From contig JAFQMO010000141.1 of assembly GCA_017414385.1 (NCBI GenBank), positions 1-39,380 of the forward strand: 39,380 nt of DNA, read 5' to 3'. This stretch comes from Clostridia bacterium (lineage in GTDB: Bacteria > Bacillota > Clostridia > Oscillospirales > CAG-272). A program made the position numbers and the translations under genes. Of this stretch, positions 1 through 6,252 are shown piece by piece (the first letter of the stretch is position 1; each line of letters opens with the position of its first letter). The notes under the pieces are model-generated. The model did no database searches. It had not been told where the DNA came from and saw only the letters and a list, made by a program, of their open reading frames with translations.

Positions 1-762
1 AACAATCCTCCCAAGAACGCGCTCAACTGGAGAGGCGAGAAGTGGGACTACACCAAGTACGACAAGGCTGATAAGGTCGGTACCTCCGGTGCACATCCGA
101 ACTCCCGCTTTACCGCAAAGGCTGTTAACTGCCCCTGCCTGTCCTCTGAGTTCAACACGCTGAAGGGTGTTCCGCTGTCCGCGATCGTCTTCGGCGGACG
201 CCGTGCAAAGACCGCTCCACTGGTTTACGAATCCCGCAACTGGCAGCACGGTACCTTCGTCGGCTCTATCATGGCATCCGAGACCACTGCAGCTGCTGCA
301 GGTGCTGTCGGTGTCGTACGCCGCGATCCTATGGCTATGCGTCCCTTTGTTGGCTACAACATGGGTGACTACTTCCGTCATTGGCTCGATATGGGCAAGA
401 AGATCCCCAACGCTCCCAAGATCTTCCACGTCAACTGGTTCAGAACTGACGATGAAGGTCATTTCATCTGGCCCGGCTTCGGTGACAACCTGAGAGTTCT
501 TCTCTGGATCCTCGATCGCTGCGAGGGCAAGGTAGATGCTGTTGAAACTCCCATCGGCTTTGTTCCGAAGGCTGAGGATATCAACATCGAAGGTCTCAAC
601 GGTGTTACTGTCGATACCATCAAGGAGCTGCTTACCATCGACAACGCATCCTGGCTTGAGGACGTTGCAAACATCAAGGAATTCTTTGCACAGATCGGCG
701 ACCGTGTTCCCGCAGAGCTTTACGACGAGCTCGCAATTCTCGAAGCAAATCTCAGCAAGTAA
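1..762 (+). CDS. pckG: Phosphoenolpyruvate carboxykinase (GTP), C-terminal part
   Basis: This is the last 253 residues of a GTP-dependent PEP carboxykinase, read in frame 1 from the window edge to a TAA stop. The family is about 600 residues long, so the N-terminal half lies outside the window. The enzyme interconverts oxaloacetate plus GTP and PEP plus CO2 plus GDP in the cytosol, at the junction of glycolysis and the C4-acid branch. The sequence shows the conserved block FGGRRAKTAPLVYE, then GSIMASETTAAA, and the segment FIWPGFGDN with the aromatic residues that hold the guanine ring. GTP-type enzymes are less common in Firmicutes than the ATP type but occur in Clostridia. A terminator follows 14 bp after the stop, so the transcript ends here. 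The assignment is firm. Confidence 0.97.
   Translation, partial: NNPPKNALNWRGEKWDYTKYDKADKVGTSGAHPNSRFTAKAVNCPCLSSEFNTLKGVPLSAIVFGGRRAKTAPLVYESRNWQHGTFVGSIMASETTAAAAGAVGVVRRDPMAMRPFVGYNMGDYFRHWLDMGKKIPNAPKIFHVNWFRTDDEGHFIWPGFGDNLRVLLWILDRCEGKVDAVETPIGFVPKAEDINIEGLNGVTVDTIKELLTIDNASWLEDVANIKEFFAQIGDRVPAELYDELAILEANLSK
11..11. other. Note on annotation of the window edge
   Basis: The window opens inside pckG, so no start codon or promoter of that gene can be described. Confidence 0.9.
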
Positions 763-775
763 TTTCAATATATGC

Positions 776-812
776 AGGGACTACAGACGGTTTTCGTTTG
801 CAGTCCCTTTTT
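776..812 (+). terminator. Rho-independent terminator of pckG
   Basis: A stem of about 14 bp with one mismatch (left arm from AGGGACT, right arm ending AGTCCCT) closes a GTTTT loop and is followed by a T run. It begins 14 bp after the pckG stop. Confidence 0.88.
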
Positions 813-833
813 CTCGGAAAAACAAAGCAGCCC

Positions 834-862
834 TTGACAAGAATGGATACCTGTGGTATAAT
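834..862 (+). promoter_or_regulatory. Sigma-A-type promoter for the TPP riboswitch-thiT transcript
   Basis: A perfect TTGACA (834-839) and TATAAT (857-862) are separated by 17 bp. Transcription would start near 869 and run into the TPP riboswitch. Confidence 0.9.
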
Positions 863-904
863 AACTACCGTGATCAGATCACCACACAACCGCATAGACA
901 AACA

Positions 905-996
905 TCAGGGGTGCTTTCAACGGCTGAGACGGTCTTATTTCGCATGCGAAGACCGAACCCTTAACCTGATTCGGATAATACCGACGTAGGGAGTTA
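905..996 (+). promoter_or_regulatory. TPP riboswitch (THI element)
   Basis: The element has the invariant parts of the thiamine pyrophosphate aptamer in order: GGGGTGC (908-914), GGCTGAGA (922-929), a variable stem-loop with the arms GGTCTT and AAGACC, then ACCTGATTCGGATAATACC and GACGTAGGGA. It lies between a consensus promoter and an ECF thiamine transporter, which is a common target. In Firmicutes, TPP binding normally causes premature termination, and an intrinsic terminator does lie downstream at 1038-1070. When thiamine pyrophosphate is scarce the transporter would be expressed. Confidence 0.96.
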
Positions 997-1037
997 TGTT
1001 CAACGTTCTTTTGTTTTTTCATTTGATACGTTCTTCA

Positions 1038-1070
1038 TTCCGCACGGTCGTTATCTGTGCGGAAATTTTT
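1038..1070 (+). terminator. Riboswitch-controlled terminator upstream of thiT
   Basis: A perfect 8-bp stem (TTCCGCAC / GTGCGGAA) with an 11-nt loop is followed by ATTTTT. It sits between the TPP aptamer and the thiT ribosome site, so it is the likely expression platform. The competing antiterminator pairing was not worked out. Confidence 0.8.
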
Positions 1071-1099
1071 ATGGGCAAAACGCCCGGAAAGGAACCTTT

Positions 1100-1669
1100 A
1101 TGAAAAAACAAACCAAACTCAACGTCATGCTCGAATGTGCAATTCTTGTTGCACTGGCAACCGTCCTAAGTCTTCTCAAGGTGTACAAGCTTCCGCTCGG
1201 CGGCTCTGTCACGGTACTCTCTATGCTTCCCGTCTCCGTATTATCTATCCGGCGCGGATGCAAATGGGGTCTTATCGGCGGCTTTCTTTATGCACTTTTG
1301 CAGCTGTTTCTCGGACTCGCCGAGATCATCTCATGGGGCATCACACCGCTCGCCTTTATCGGATGCGTGATCTTTGACTATCTTCTTGCTTTTACCGTGA
1401 TCGGACTTGCAGGCATCTTCCGTTCGCGCGGTACATCCGGTATGGTCTGCGGAATCATCCTTGCCATGCTGCTCCGTTTTTCTTCACATCTTGTTTCCGG
1501 AACACTCATCTTTGACGCCTGGATGCCCGATGGATGGTCCAACCCGTTTTGGTACTCAGTCGTATACAACGGCTCTTATATGCTGCCGGAAATGATCTTT
1601 ACCGTCGCCGCAGCATTGCTTCTGACAAAAACCGCTGCCTTCCGCACAGTCTTGAAAGCGGAAAGCTGA
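1100..1669 (+). CDS. thiT: Energy-coupling-factor thiamine transporter S component
   Basis: This 189-residue, very hydrophobic protein with about six membrane segments matches the ThiT (YuaJ) family in length and pattern. ThiT is the thiamine-binding S component that works with a shared EcfAA'T module, which must be encoded elsewhere because no ECF ATPase is in the window. The C-terminal region (around residues 140-165) has the tryptophan and glycine-rich segment WSNPFWYSVVYNGSY, which resembles the thiamine-binding part of ThiT. The start is fixed by AAAGGA six bases upstream of the ATG. The TPP riboswitch directly upstream supports the substrate independently. The gene is monocistronic, with a strong terminator after it. 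Confidence 0.95.
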   Translation: MKKQTKLNVMLECAILVALATVLSLLKVYKLPLGGSVTVLSMLPVSVLSIRRGCKWGLIGGFLYALLQLFLGLAEIISWGITPLAFIGCVIFDYLLAFTVIGLAGIFRSRGTSGMVCGIILAMLLRFSSHLVSGTLIFDAWMPDGWSNPFWYSVVYNGSYMLPEMIFTVAAALLLTKTAAFRTVLKAES

Positions 1670-1684
1670 TCGTTTTGATACAAC

Positions 1685-1717
1685 AAAGGGATACCGTCCC
1701 ATGACGGTATCCCTTTT
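1685..1717. terminator. Bidirectional terminator between thiT and gdhA
   Basis: A stem of about 14 bp (AAGGGATACCGTC / GACGGTATCCCTT) closes a CCAT loop between two converging genes. The T run is better in the thiT direction, but the hairpin can also serve gdhA. Confidence 0.88.
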
Positions 1718-1741
1718 ATCATTTATTTGGATGATAGAGAA

Positions 1742-3088
1742 TTATACGCAGCCCTGCGCCTTCATTGCTTCCGCAACCTTCAGGAAGCCTGCGATGTTTG
1801 CACCTGCGCACAGATCATCACCGAAGCCGTACTTCTGTGCTGCATCGATAGACGCATTGAAGATATTCTTCATGATGTCCTTGAGCTTTGCATCGACCTC
1901 TTCTGCAGACCAGCTGTAACGCATGGAGTTCTGAGACATTTCGAGACCGGAAACGGAAACACCGCCCGCATTAACGGCCTTGGAGGGCGCGCAGATAACG
2001 CCGTTCGCCTTCAGATAAGCAAGTGCCTCATTGGTTGTGGGCATATTGGAAACCTCGACATAGTACTTGGTTCCGTTTGCAACGATCTTCTCAGCCTCAG
2101 CCATACCGACCTCGTTCTGAGTAGCACACGGCATAAGAATGTCTGCCTTGACGCCCCACGGCTTTTCGCCCTTAAAGAACGGAACGCCGAACTTATCAGC
2201 ATAGTCCTCTACGCGGTTGCGGTTGGAGGCACGCATCTCGAGCATGAAATTGATCTTCTCTTCGGTGGAAACACCGTCCTCGTCGAGGATATAGCCGTCA
2301 GGACCGGAGATTGCGATAACCTTACCGCCAAGCTCGGTGATCTTCTTGACAGTACCCCAAGCAACGTTACCGAAGCCGGAAACGACGAAGGTCTTGCCTT
2401 CAATGGTATCCTTGAAGTAGTCGAGCATATTGCAAGCATAGTAAACAGCGCCGTAGCCGGTTGCTTCCGGACGGATGAGGGAACCGCCGAACGGGATGCC
2501 CTTACCGGTCAGAACACCTGTGAACTCATTGCGCAGTCTCTTATACTGGCCGAACAGATAACCGATCTCACGTGCACCGACACCGATATCACCTGCGGGA
2601 ACGTCGAGGTCAGCACCGATGTGACGGGAAAGCTCTGTCATGAAGGACTGGCAGAAGCGCATGATCTCAGCATCGGACTTACCCTGCGGATCGAAGTCGG
2701 AGCCACCCTTACCGCCGCCCATGGGGAGAGAGGTCAGGGAGTTCTTGAAGGTCTGCTCAAAGCCGAGGAACTTGATGATGGAAGCGTTAACATTCTTTGC
2801 AAAACGCAAACCGCCCTTATACGGACCGATTGCGGAATTGAACTGAACGCGGAAGCCGCGGTTGACACGGTACTTACCCTGATCATCGACCCACGGAACG
2901 CGGAAGACGATCTGTCTTTCGGGCTCAACGATACGCTCAAGAATACCTGCTTCGACGAAGTCGGGGCGAGCTTCGATGATGGGCTCGATGGTTTCAAATA
3001 CTTCGGTGACAGCCTGGATAAACTCAGGCTCGCCTGCGTTTCTTGCCTTGACGGTTTCCAGCACGTCAAGCATATACTGGTTCTTCAT
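1742..3088 (-). CDS. gdhA: NADP-type glutamate dehydrogenase
   Basis: This 448-residue protein has the usual length of hexameric glutamate dehydrogenases. The enzyme reductively aminates 2-oxoglutarate with ammonium to glutamate, feeding nitrogen into biosynthesis. Visible hallmarks are GPYKGGLRF, the catalytic lysine motif LPMGGGKGGSDFDP, PAGDIGVGAREIG, and the nucleotide-binding VSGFGNVAWG. The motif and length resemble the NADP-dependent assimilatory type, but cofactor choice is inferred from the family. The start is the ATG at 3088, preceded by AAAGGAG with an 8-base gap. An upstream in-frame start at 3133 is excluded because it falls next to the -10 box. The gene is monocistronic with its own consensus promoter and a candidate operator upstream. 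Confidence 0.97.
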   Translation of the reverse strand: MKNQYMLDVLETVKARNAGEPEFIQAVTEVFETIEPIIEARPDFVEAGILERIVEPERQIVFRVPWVDDQGKYRVNRGFRVQFNSAIGPYKGGLRFAKNVNASIIKFLGFEQTFKNSLTSLPMGGGKGGSDFDPQGKSDAEIMRFCQSFMTELSRHIGADLDVPAGDIGVGAREIGYLFGQYKRLRNEFTGVLTGKGIPFGGSLIRPEATGYGAVYYACNMLDYFKDTIEGKTFVVSGFGNVAWGTVKKITELGGKVIAISGPDGYILDEDGVSTEEKINFMLEMRASNRNRVEDYADKFGVPFFKGEKPWGVKADILMPCATQNEVGMAEAEKIVANGTKYYVEVSNMPTTNEALAYLKANGVICAPSKAVNAGGVSVSGLEMSQNSMRYSWSAEEVDAKLKDIMKNIFNASIDAAQKYGFGDDLCAGANIAGFLKVAEAMKAQGCV

Positions 3089-3135
3089 GGGTGATTCTCC
3101 TTTGAAATATAGATTGGTTTTTCTTGAATACAAAT

Positions 3136-3164
3136 ATTATATATCACATCACTGTCATTGTCAA
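3136..3164 (-). promoter_or_regulatory. Sigma-A-type promoter of gdhA
   Basis: Read on the minus strand, TTGACA (3164-3159) and TATAAT (3141-3136) are separated by 17 bp. This gives a leader of about 40 nt before the gdhA start. Confidence 0.9.
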
Positions 3165-3172
3165 GTATTTTT

Positions 3173-3197
3173 TTGCAAATTTTTACATTATTTGCAA
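3173..3197. promoter_or_regulatory. Candidate operator upstream of gdhA (inverted repeat)
   Basis: Perfect 8-bp arms TTGCAAAT and ATTTGCAA are separated by 9 bp. Relative to the predicted gdhA start of transcription the repeat lies at about -45 to -70, where activators often bind. No protein can be named from the sequence. Confidence 0.45.
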
Positions 3198-3290
3198 CCT
3201 CGACCTCTCAATTTTTCATAAAGCGTGTATTTTCATGCATTTTCCCATCAAAAAATGACAGTTTCGACATACCGATGATGCAGAATTGCA

Positions 3291-3842
3291 TCAAAGCATC
3301 GGCAAATGCCGGGACAATATCCGTGTGATCCAAAGACAGAGTGCGATCTTGAGTATATCAGCAAACAAAAACGGAAGGACACAGACACCGAGTGCCGCTC
3401 CAAATGATATATGCGCCGTCCATGCGTAATATGCAGTCCCCGCCATATAACACACGCTCATGGCAAGCATATCGGTCACGGCAGCAAGTGCGATCCCGCA
3501 TACACCGTCCAAGGCAATTACCCGCTTATGACAGGAAAAAATAACAGCGGGAATCAGCGCCAACAAGGGATAAGCAAGCAAGAATCCGCCTGTCGGACCA
3601 AAGAGAGCACCGATGCCACCTGTCATCGAAGAAAAAACAGGAACACCGATCGCGCCGAGAAACAGGTAGACACAAACAGGAAGCGCCGCGTATGACGGAG
3701 GCAGAAGAGAGCCGCACAGCAATACGCCAAAGACGGCAAATGTCATGGGGACTGCGCCGACCGGAATACGTATGAGCGCGCACACACAGAGAACGGCACA
3801 CAGAAGCCCCGACCGACACAAAAGCCTTACGCGTCTCTTCAT
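3291..3842 (-). CDS. bioY: Biotin ECF transporter S component
   Basis: This 183-residue membrane protein has about six hydrophobic segments and the BioY signature GGIGALFGPTGGFLLAYP near residues 75-92. BioY binds biotin and is energised by the shared ECF ATPase module, which is not in the window. Its ATG overlaps the birA stop codon (ATGA), so the two are translationally coupled in one operon, biotin ligase first and transporter second. The pairing is a common arrangement in organisms that import biotin. No biotin synthesis genes are seen. The imported biotin could serve a carboxylase or the sodium-pumping decarboxylase whose beta subunit lies at 28.8 kb, though this link is inferred. Confidence 0.93.
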   Translation of the reverse strand: MKRRVRLLCRSGLLCAVLCVCALIRIPVGAVPMTFAVFGVLLCGSLLPPSYAALPVCVYLFLGAIGVPVFSSMTGGIGALFGPTGGFLLAYPLLALIPAVIFSCHKRVIALDGVCGIALAAVTDMLAMSVCYMAGTAYYAWTAHISFGAALGVCVLPFLFADILKIALCLWITRILSRHLPML

Positions 3843-4711
3843 TTTATATGTACCGGAGACGCACCGAGCTGTGCTGTCCCGTCCTCCTGCAAAATGACCT
3901 CTCCGGAACGAACAATCGCCTCGTCTCCATTTTCATACCGTACGATCAGACCAAATGCATCATCGATGCCGAGGACGGATGCGATCCGTTCTCCTGCATC
4001 TCCAAGACTCCCACGCGGATGTACCGCAACACGGCGTCCTGTCAAAAAGGATCGTGCACGGTATTCCTCGATATGATCACGGCAGGGACACAGCAAATGA
4101 CGGCGCATCCGGAAAAGGATCTGTGCCGCAAGCAGCGGTCCTGCATCATCGAACACTGCATCGTGTGCAGAGAACAATGCATCGGCGGTCGCCGCGATCG
4201 AGGAAGGGAAGCCCTCCGTCGGCTTGATCAGATTGATACCAATCCCGATCACAGCGTGAGAGAGTCGGCTTCCGTCGACAGAGAATACCGATTCCGCAAG
4301 TATCCCGCACACCTTTTTTTCATTCACATATATATCATTGACCCATTTGATCTTTGCTCGCTTCAAGGAATCCATATCCCTGTACCCGCACACGGTATCG
4401 ATTGCCTCTGCGCACGCAACCGCCGTCGAGGTCGTCAGAAGCAATGCATCCGCAGGTGCGATCTCGGGACGGACAAGAATACTCATATAGAGACCGCCGT
4501 CGGGAGAATGAAATGCTCGGCCGAGTCTGCCGCGGCCTCCCGTTTGTCGGCAGGCGATCAGAACCGTTCCCGTCGGCGCACCGTCCGATGCCATTTGCTT
4601 GAGTACGGTATTCGTCGAGGTCATCTCGTCCATAACACAGATTCTATAGCTCTTCCGAGACTCTTCATCAAGATGTGAAGTGATCCGATCTGCCATCATT
4701 TGGTCCGTCAT
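3839..4711 (-). CDS. birA: Biotin--[acetyl-CoA-carboxylase] ligase, no DNA-binding domain
   Basis: This 290-residue biotin protein ligase activates biotin to biotinyl-AMP and attaches it to the acceptor lysine of biotin carrier domains. The catalytic motif GGRGRLGRAF is near residues 58-67, followed by the conserved KWVNDIYV block and GIGINL. The N-terminus opens almost directly into the catalytic domain, with no room for the winged-helix domain of E. coli BirA, so this is a group I ligase that cannot repress through its own helix-turn-helix. The C-terminal domain of about 50 residues is present. The start is an ATG with GGGGG seven bases upstream. The gene is the first of the birA-bioY operon and has its own promoter. 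Confidence 0.94.
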   Translation of the reverse strand: MTDQMMADRITSHLDEESRKSYRICVMDEMTSTNTVLKQMASDGAPTGTVLIACRQTGGRGRLGRAFHSPDGGLYMSILVRPEIAPADALLLTTSTAVACAEAIDTVCGYRDMDSLKRAKIKWVNDIYVNEKKVCGILAESVFSVDGSRLSHAVIGIGINLIKPTEGFPSSIAATADALFSAHDAVFDDAGPLLAAQILFRMRRHLLCPCRDHIEEYRARSFLTGRRVAVHPRGSLGDAGERIASVLGIDDAFGLIVRYENGDEAIVRSGEVILQEDGTAQLGASPVHIK

Positions 4712-4756
4712 GCATACACCCCCTTCATACGAATGCTGTTCGGTTGAATTTATGTT

Positions 4757-4792
4757 AGTATATCATAAAAGCCGAGGATTGTCAAATGACAA
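4757..4792 (-). promoter_or_regulatory. birA-bioY promoter with palindrome over the -35 box
   Basis: On the minus strand TTGACA (4785-4780) and TATACT (4762-4757) are 17 bp apart. The -35 box lies inside a 14-bp inverted repeat with perfect 6-bp arms, TTGTCA and TGACAA (4779-4792). A repressor bound there would block the promoter. Because the local BirA has no DNA-binding domain, a separate biotin regulator is possible, but none is visible here. Confidence 0.75.
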
Positions 4793-4837
4793 AAAGGCGC
4801 ATACAAACGCAAAAAACGGAAAAGCAGCGCCTTTTTT
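4791..4837. repeat. Inverted repeat with long loop between birA and the LacI-type gene
   Basis: The arms AAAAAGGCGC (4791-4800) and GCGCCTTTTTT (4827-4837) could form a stem with a 26-nt loop and U tails in both directions. It lies between two divergent promoters, where no known transcript needs stopping, so its role is unclear. It may insulate the two promoters. Confidence 0.5.
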
Positions 4838-4858
4838 CGGCAAAATGTGAAACGAATG

Positions 4859-4882
4859 ACACAAAAACCGCTTTTTTTGTGT
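4859..4882. repeat. Inverted repeat adjoining the CG-palindrome upstream of the LacI-type gene
   Basis: Perfect 9-bp arms ACACAAAAA and TTTTTGTGT surround a 6-bp loop. The right arm runs into the CG-centred palindrome at 4877-4894. The rest of the 302-bp gap between birA and the regulator (4712-5013) holds the two divergent promoters and AT-rich sequence. Confidence 0.5.
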
Positions 4883-4894
4883 TACGATACACGT
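4877..4894. promoter_or_regulatory. CG-centred palindrome, copy 1 (divergent copy)
   Basis: The site TTGTGTTACGATACACGT has arms GTGT and ACAC around a central CG. Its reverse complement matches ATGTGTATCGTTACACAT at 15 of 18 positions. It lies about 70 bp upstream of the predicted transcription start of the LacI-type gene. Confidence 0.6.
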
Positions 4895-4920
4895 TTTTTC
4901 AAGAAATTATTAAAAAATGC

Positions 4921-4966
4921 TTGAAATTTCGTAAAAATTGTGATATGATAGTATAGACGGTCTGTA
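4921..4966 (+). promoter_or_regulatory. Promoter of the LacI-type gene with possible small operator
   Basis: TTGAAA (4921-4926) and TATGAT (4944-4949) are 17 bp apart. Immediately downstream lies an imperfect palindrome TATAGACGGTCTGTA (4952-4966), with AGAC and GTCT arms about a central base, over the expected transcription start. It could be an autoregulatory operator, but one short palindrome is weak evidence. Confidence 0.65.
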
Positions 4967-5013
4967 CGATGTGTTTTTTGTCGGATCGGAACACTGTTTA
5001 TGGAGGTAAAGCA

Positions 5014-5742
5014 ATGGCTACCATCGGAGATGTCGCCAAGAGAGCAGGCGTATCCACCACCTTGGTATCGCGTTATTTGAACCAGGTCAAGGGCGTCAGT
5101 CCCGCATCCAAGGAAAAAATCGAATCTGCGATCCGTGAGCTGAACTATGTTCCCGACGAATCTGCACGAATGCTCGTCAGAAGACGCGGCGGCGGTACCC
5201 CTTCGGAAGCTGCAGCCGTACAGCCAACACTCCCTCCCGCGATCGCCTTGATCTGTAAAAATGTAGATTTTCAGCTTGTTTCTGCGTTGTATCTCGGTGC
5301 AAAGCAGGCAGTCTGGAACAACAACGGCGGTCACGATTATCAGATCCTTTTGTTCTGTATCACAGAAAAAGAGGACCCCATGCAGGCAGCAGAGGAAGCA
5401 GAGATCCTCGCCTATATCAGTAAGACCTGTCGCGGCGCACTGTGCATCAATACCGATATTACTTTTTCCGACAAGGTCACAGAGATGGCAATCCCCTGCA
5501 CGTCGGCGGCATCCGAGAGCAACGCCCGCATATTGAGAAGGACCTCTGCAGAATTCAAAACAGAATGTCAAGGTCTTGAGGCACGTACAAAGGAGCTTGT
5601 AGGTATGCTGTGTGAGAGGATCGCACAGATGACAGTCGATGCACAGCGGATCCTCCTTCCCATGGCATTTACGGTGTCGGATGAGCTGCAAAATGAGGAG
5701 CGCAGTCCGCTCGGCCGTTCGCTGCAGTCCCATCTTTTGTAA
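5014..5742 (+). CDS. Short LacI-family transcriptional regulator
   Basis: Residues 1-58 form a typical LacI-family DNA-binding head: helix-turn-helix IGDVAKRAGVSTTLVSRYLN and a hinge with YVPDESARML, including the hinge leucine (about residue 54) that in this family inserts at the central CpG of the operator. The effector part is unusual. From residue 75 it begins like the periplasmic-binding fold (IALICKNV, then GAKQAVWNN, YQILLFC, GALCIN) but is much shortened, and it ends in a segment RILLPMAFTVSDE that resembles the last strand of LacI proteins. Total length is 242 residues against about 330-340 usually, so ligand binding may be changed or lost. The start is fixed by GGAGG seven bases before the ATG. 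The gene stands alone and ends at a terminator. Its targets are unknown; the CG palindromes around it are candidates. Confidence 0.85.
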   Translation: MATIGDVAKRAGVSTTLVSRYLNQVKGVSPASKEKIESAIRELNYVPDESARMLVRRRGGGTPSEAAAVQPTLPPAIALICKNVDFQLVSALYLGAKQAVWNNNGGHDYQILLFCITEKEDPMQAAEEAEILAYISKTCRGALCINTDITFSDKVTEMAIPCTSAASESNARILRRTSAEFKTECQGLEARTKELVGMLCERIAQMTVDAQRILLPMAFTVSDELQNEERSPLGRSLQSHLL

Positions 5743-5796
5743 GTCGTATCGTCCGCTCGGCTGCCAATCCCTTTTTCAAGTCTATCAAAAAAGCAC

Positions 5797-5835
5797 AAGG
5801 CTTCCCGATCAGAAGGTGACGGGAAGCCTTTTTTT
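5797..5835. terminator. Bidirectional terminator between the LacI-type gene and the ArsC-like gene
   Basis: A perfect 11-bp stem (AAGGCTTCCCG / CGGGAAGCCTT) with a 12-nt loop is followed by seven T residues on the plus strand. It separates converging genes. On the minus strand the T run is interrupted but usable. Confidence 0.88.
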
Positions 5836-5902
5836 CGTTATTCGTTTGTTTTGTAAAAAGACCGATCGATCATGCTTTTGTCAACGGGGATGATAAGCAC
5901 AA

Positions 5903-5920
5903 ATGTAAAACGTTACACGT
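5903..5920. promoter_or_regulatory. CG-centred palindrome, copy 2
   Basis: The sequence ATGTAAAACGTTACACGT abuts the stop codon of the ArsC-like gene (5920-5922 on the minus strand). It has TGTAA and TTACA arms and the same core as the other copies. Confidence 0.65.
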
Positions 5921-6252
5921 CACTCCCACGTTTTCCAAATATCAGGGCTGTAACCAACGGTCGCCTGCTTGCCGTTCCGCACAACCGGTGTACGAATGTA
6001 AGAGGGATCAAGCAAAAGCTTTTCCTCAATGGCATCAGGCAGAAGATACTTGATATCACAGTAATTCTTGTTTTCCTTATCCACAAGCGCATCAAGACCG
6101 CCGACAGCAGTCAGCACTGCACGCAGTTCTCCGCGGGAAAACCCCTTTTCCCGAAGATCGATCATCTGAAAGCGAATCCCGCGCTCCTTGAAAAAACGCT
6201 GTGCCTTTTTGGTATCAAAGCACTTCCCCGTACCAAAAATCTGAATGTTCAT
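5920..6252 (-). CDS. ArsC/Spx/YffB-family thioredoxin-fold protein
   Basis: This 110-residue protein matches the arsenate reductase-like family in length and layout: an N-terminal strand, then GTGKCFDTKKAQRFFKERGI with a single nucleophilic cysteine at residue 11, a later IRTPVVRNGK block and GYSPDIW at the end. Family members are arsenate reductases, Spx-type RNA polymerase binding regulators or proteins of unknown function. The single cysteine in CFDT is not the CxxC of classic Spx, and there is no arsenic gene nearby, so arsenate reduction is not supported by context. The ATG overlaps the stop codon of the glycerate kinase gene, so it is translated from the same mRNA. Confidence 0.85.
   Translation of the reverse strand: MNIQIFGTGKCFDTKKAQRFFKERGIRFQMIDLREKGFSRGELRAVLTAVGGLDALVDKENKNYCDIKYLLPDAIEEKLLLDPSYIRTPVVRNGKQATVGYSPDIWKTWE

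Noticed and set aside
1727..3094. Long open frame on the plus strand opposite gdhA
   Set aside because: It mirrors gdhA exactly, has no ribosome site and shows no family motif. Codon composition of the real gene explains it.
3276..3293. Hairpin TGATGCA / TGCATCA at the bioY stop as a terminator
   Set aside because: There is no T run directly after the stem, so it is not a convincing terminator.
4791..4837. Calling the inverted repeat before birA a gene terminator
   Set aside because: No gene ends there on either strand; it is therefore listed only as a repeat.
5920..6252. Arsenic resistance function for the ArsC-like protein
   Set aside because: No arsenite pump or ArsR-type regulator is nearby, and the family has other functions.
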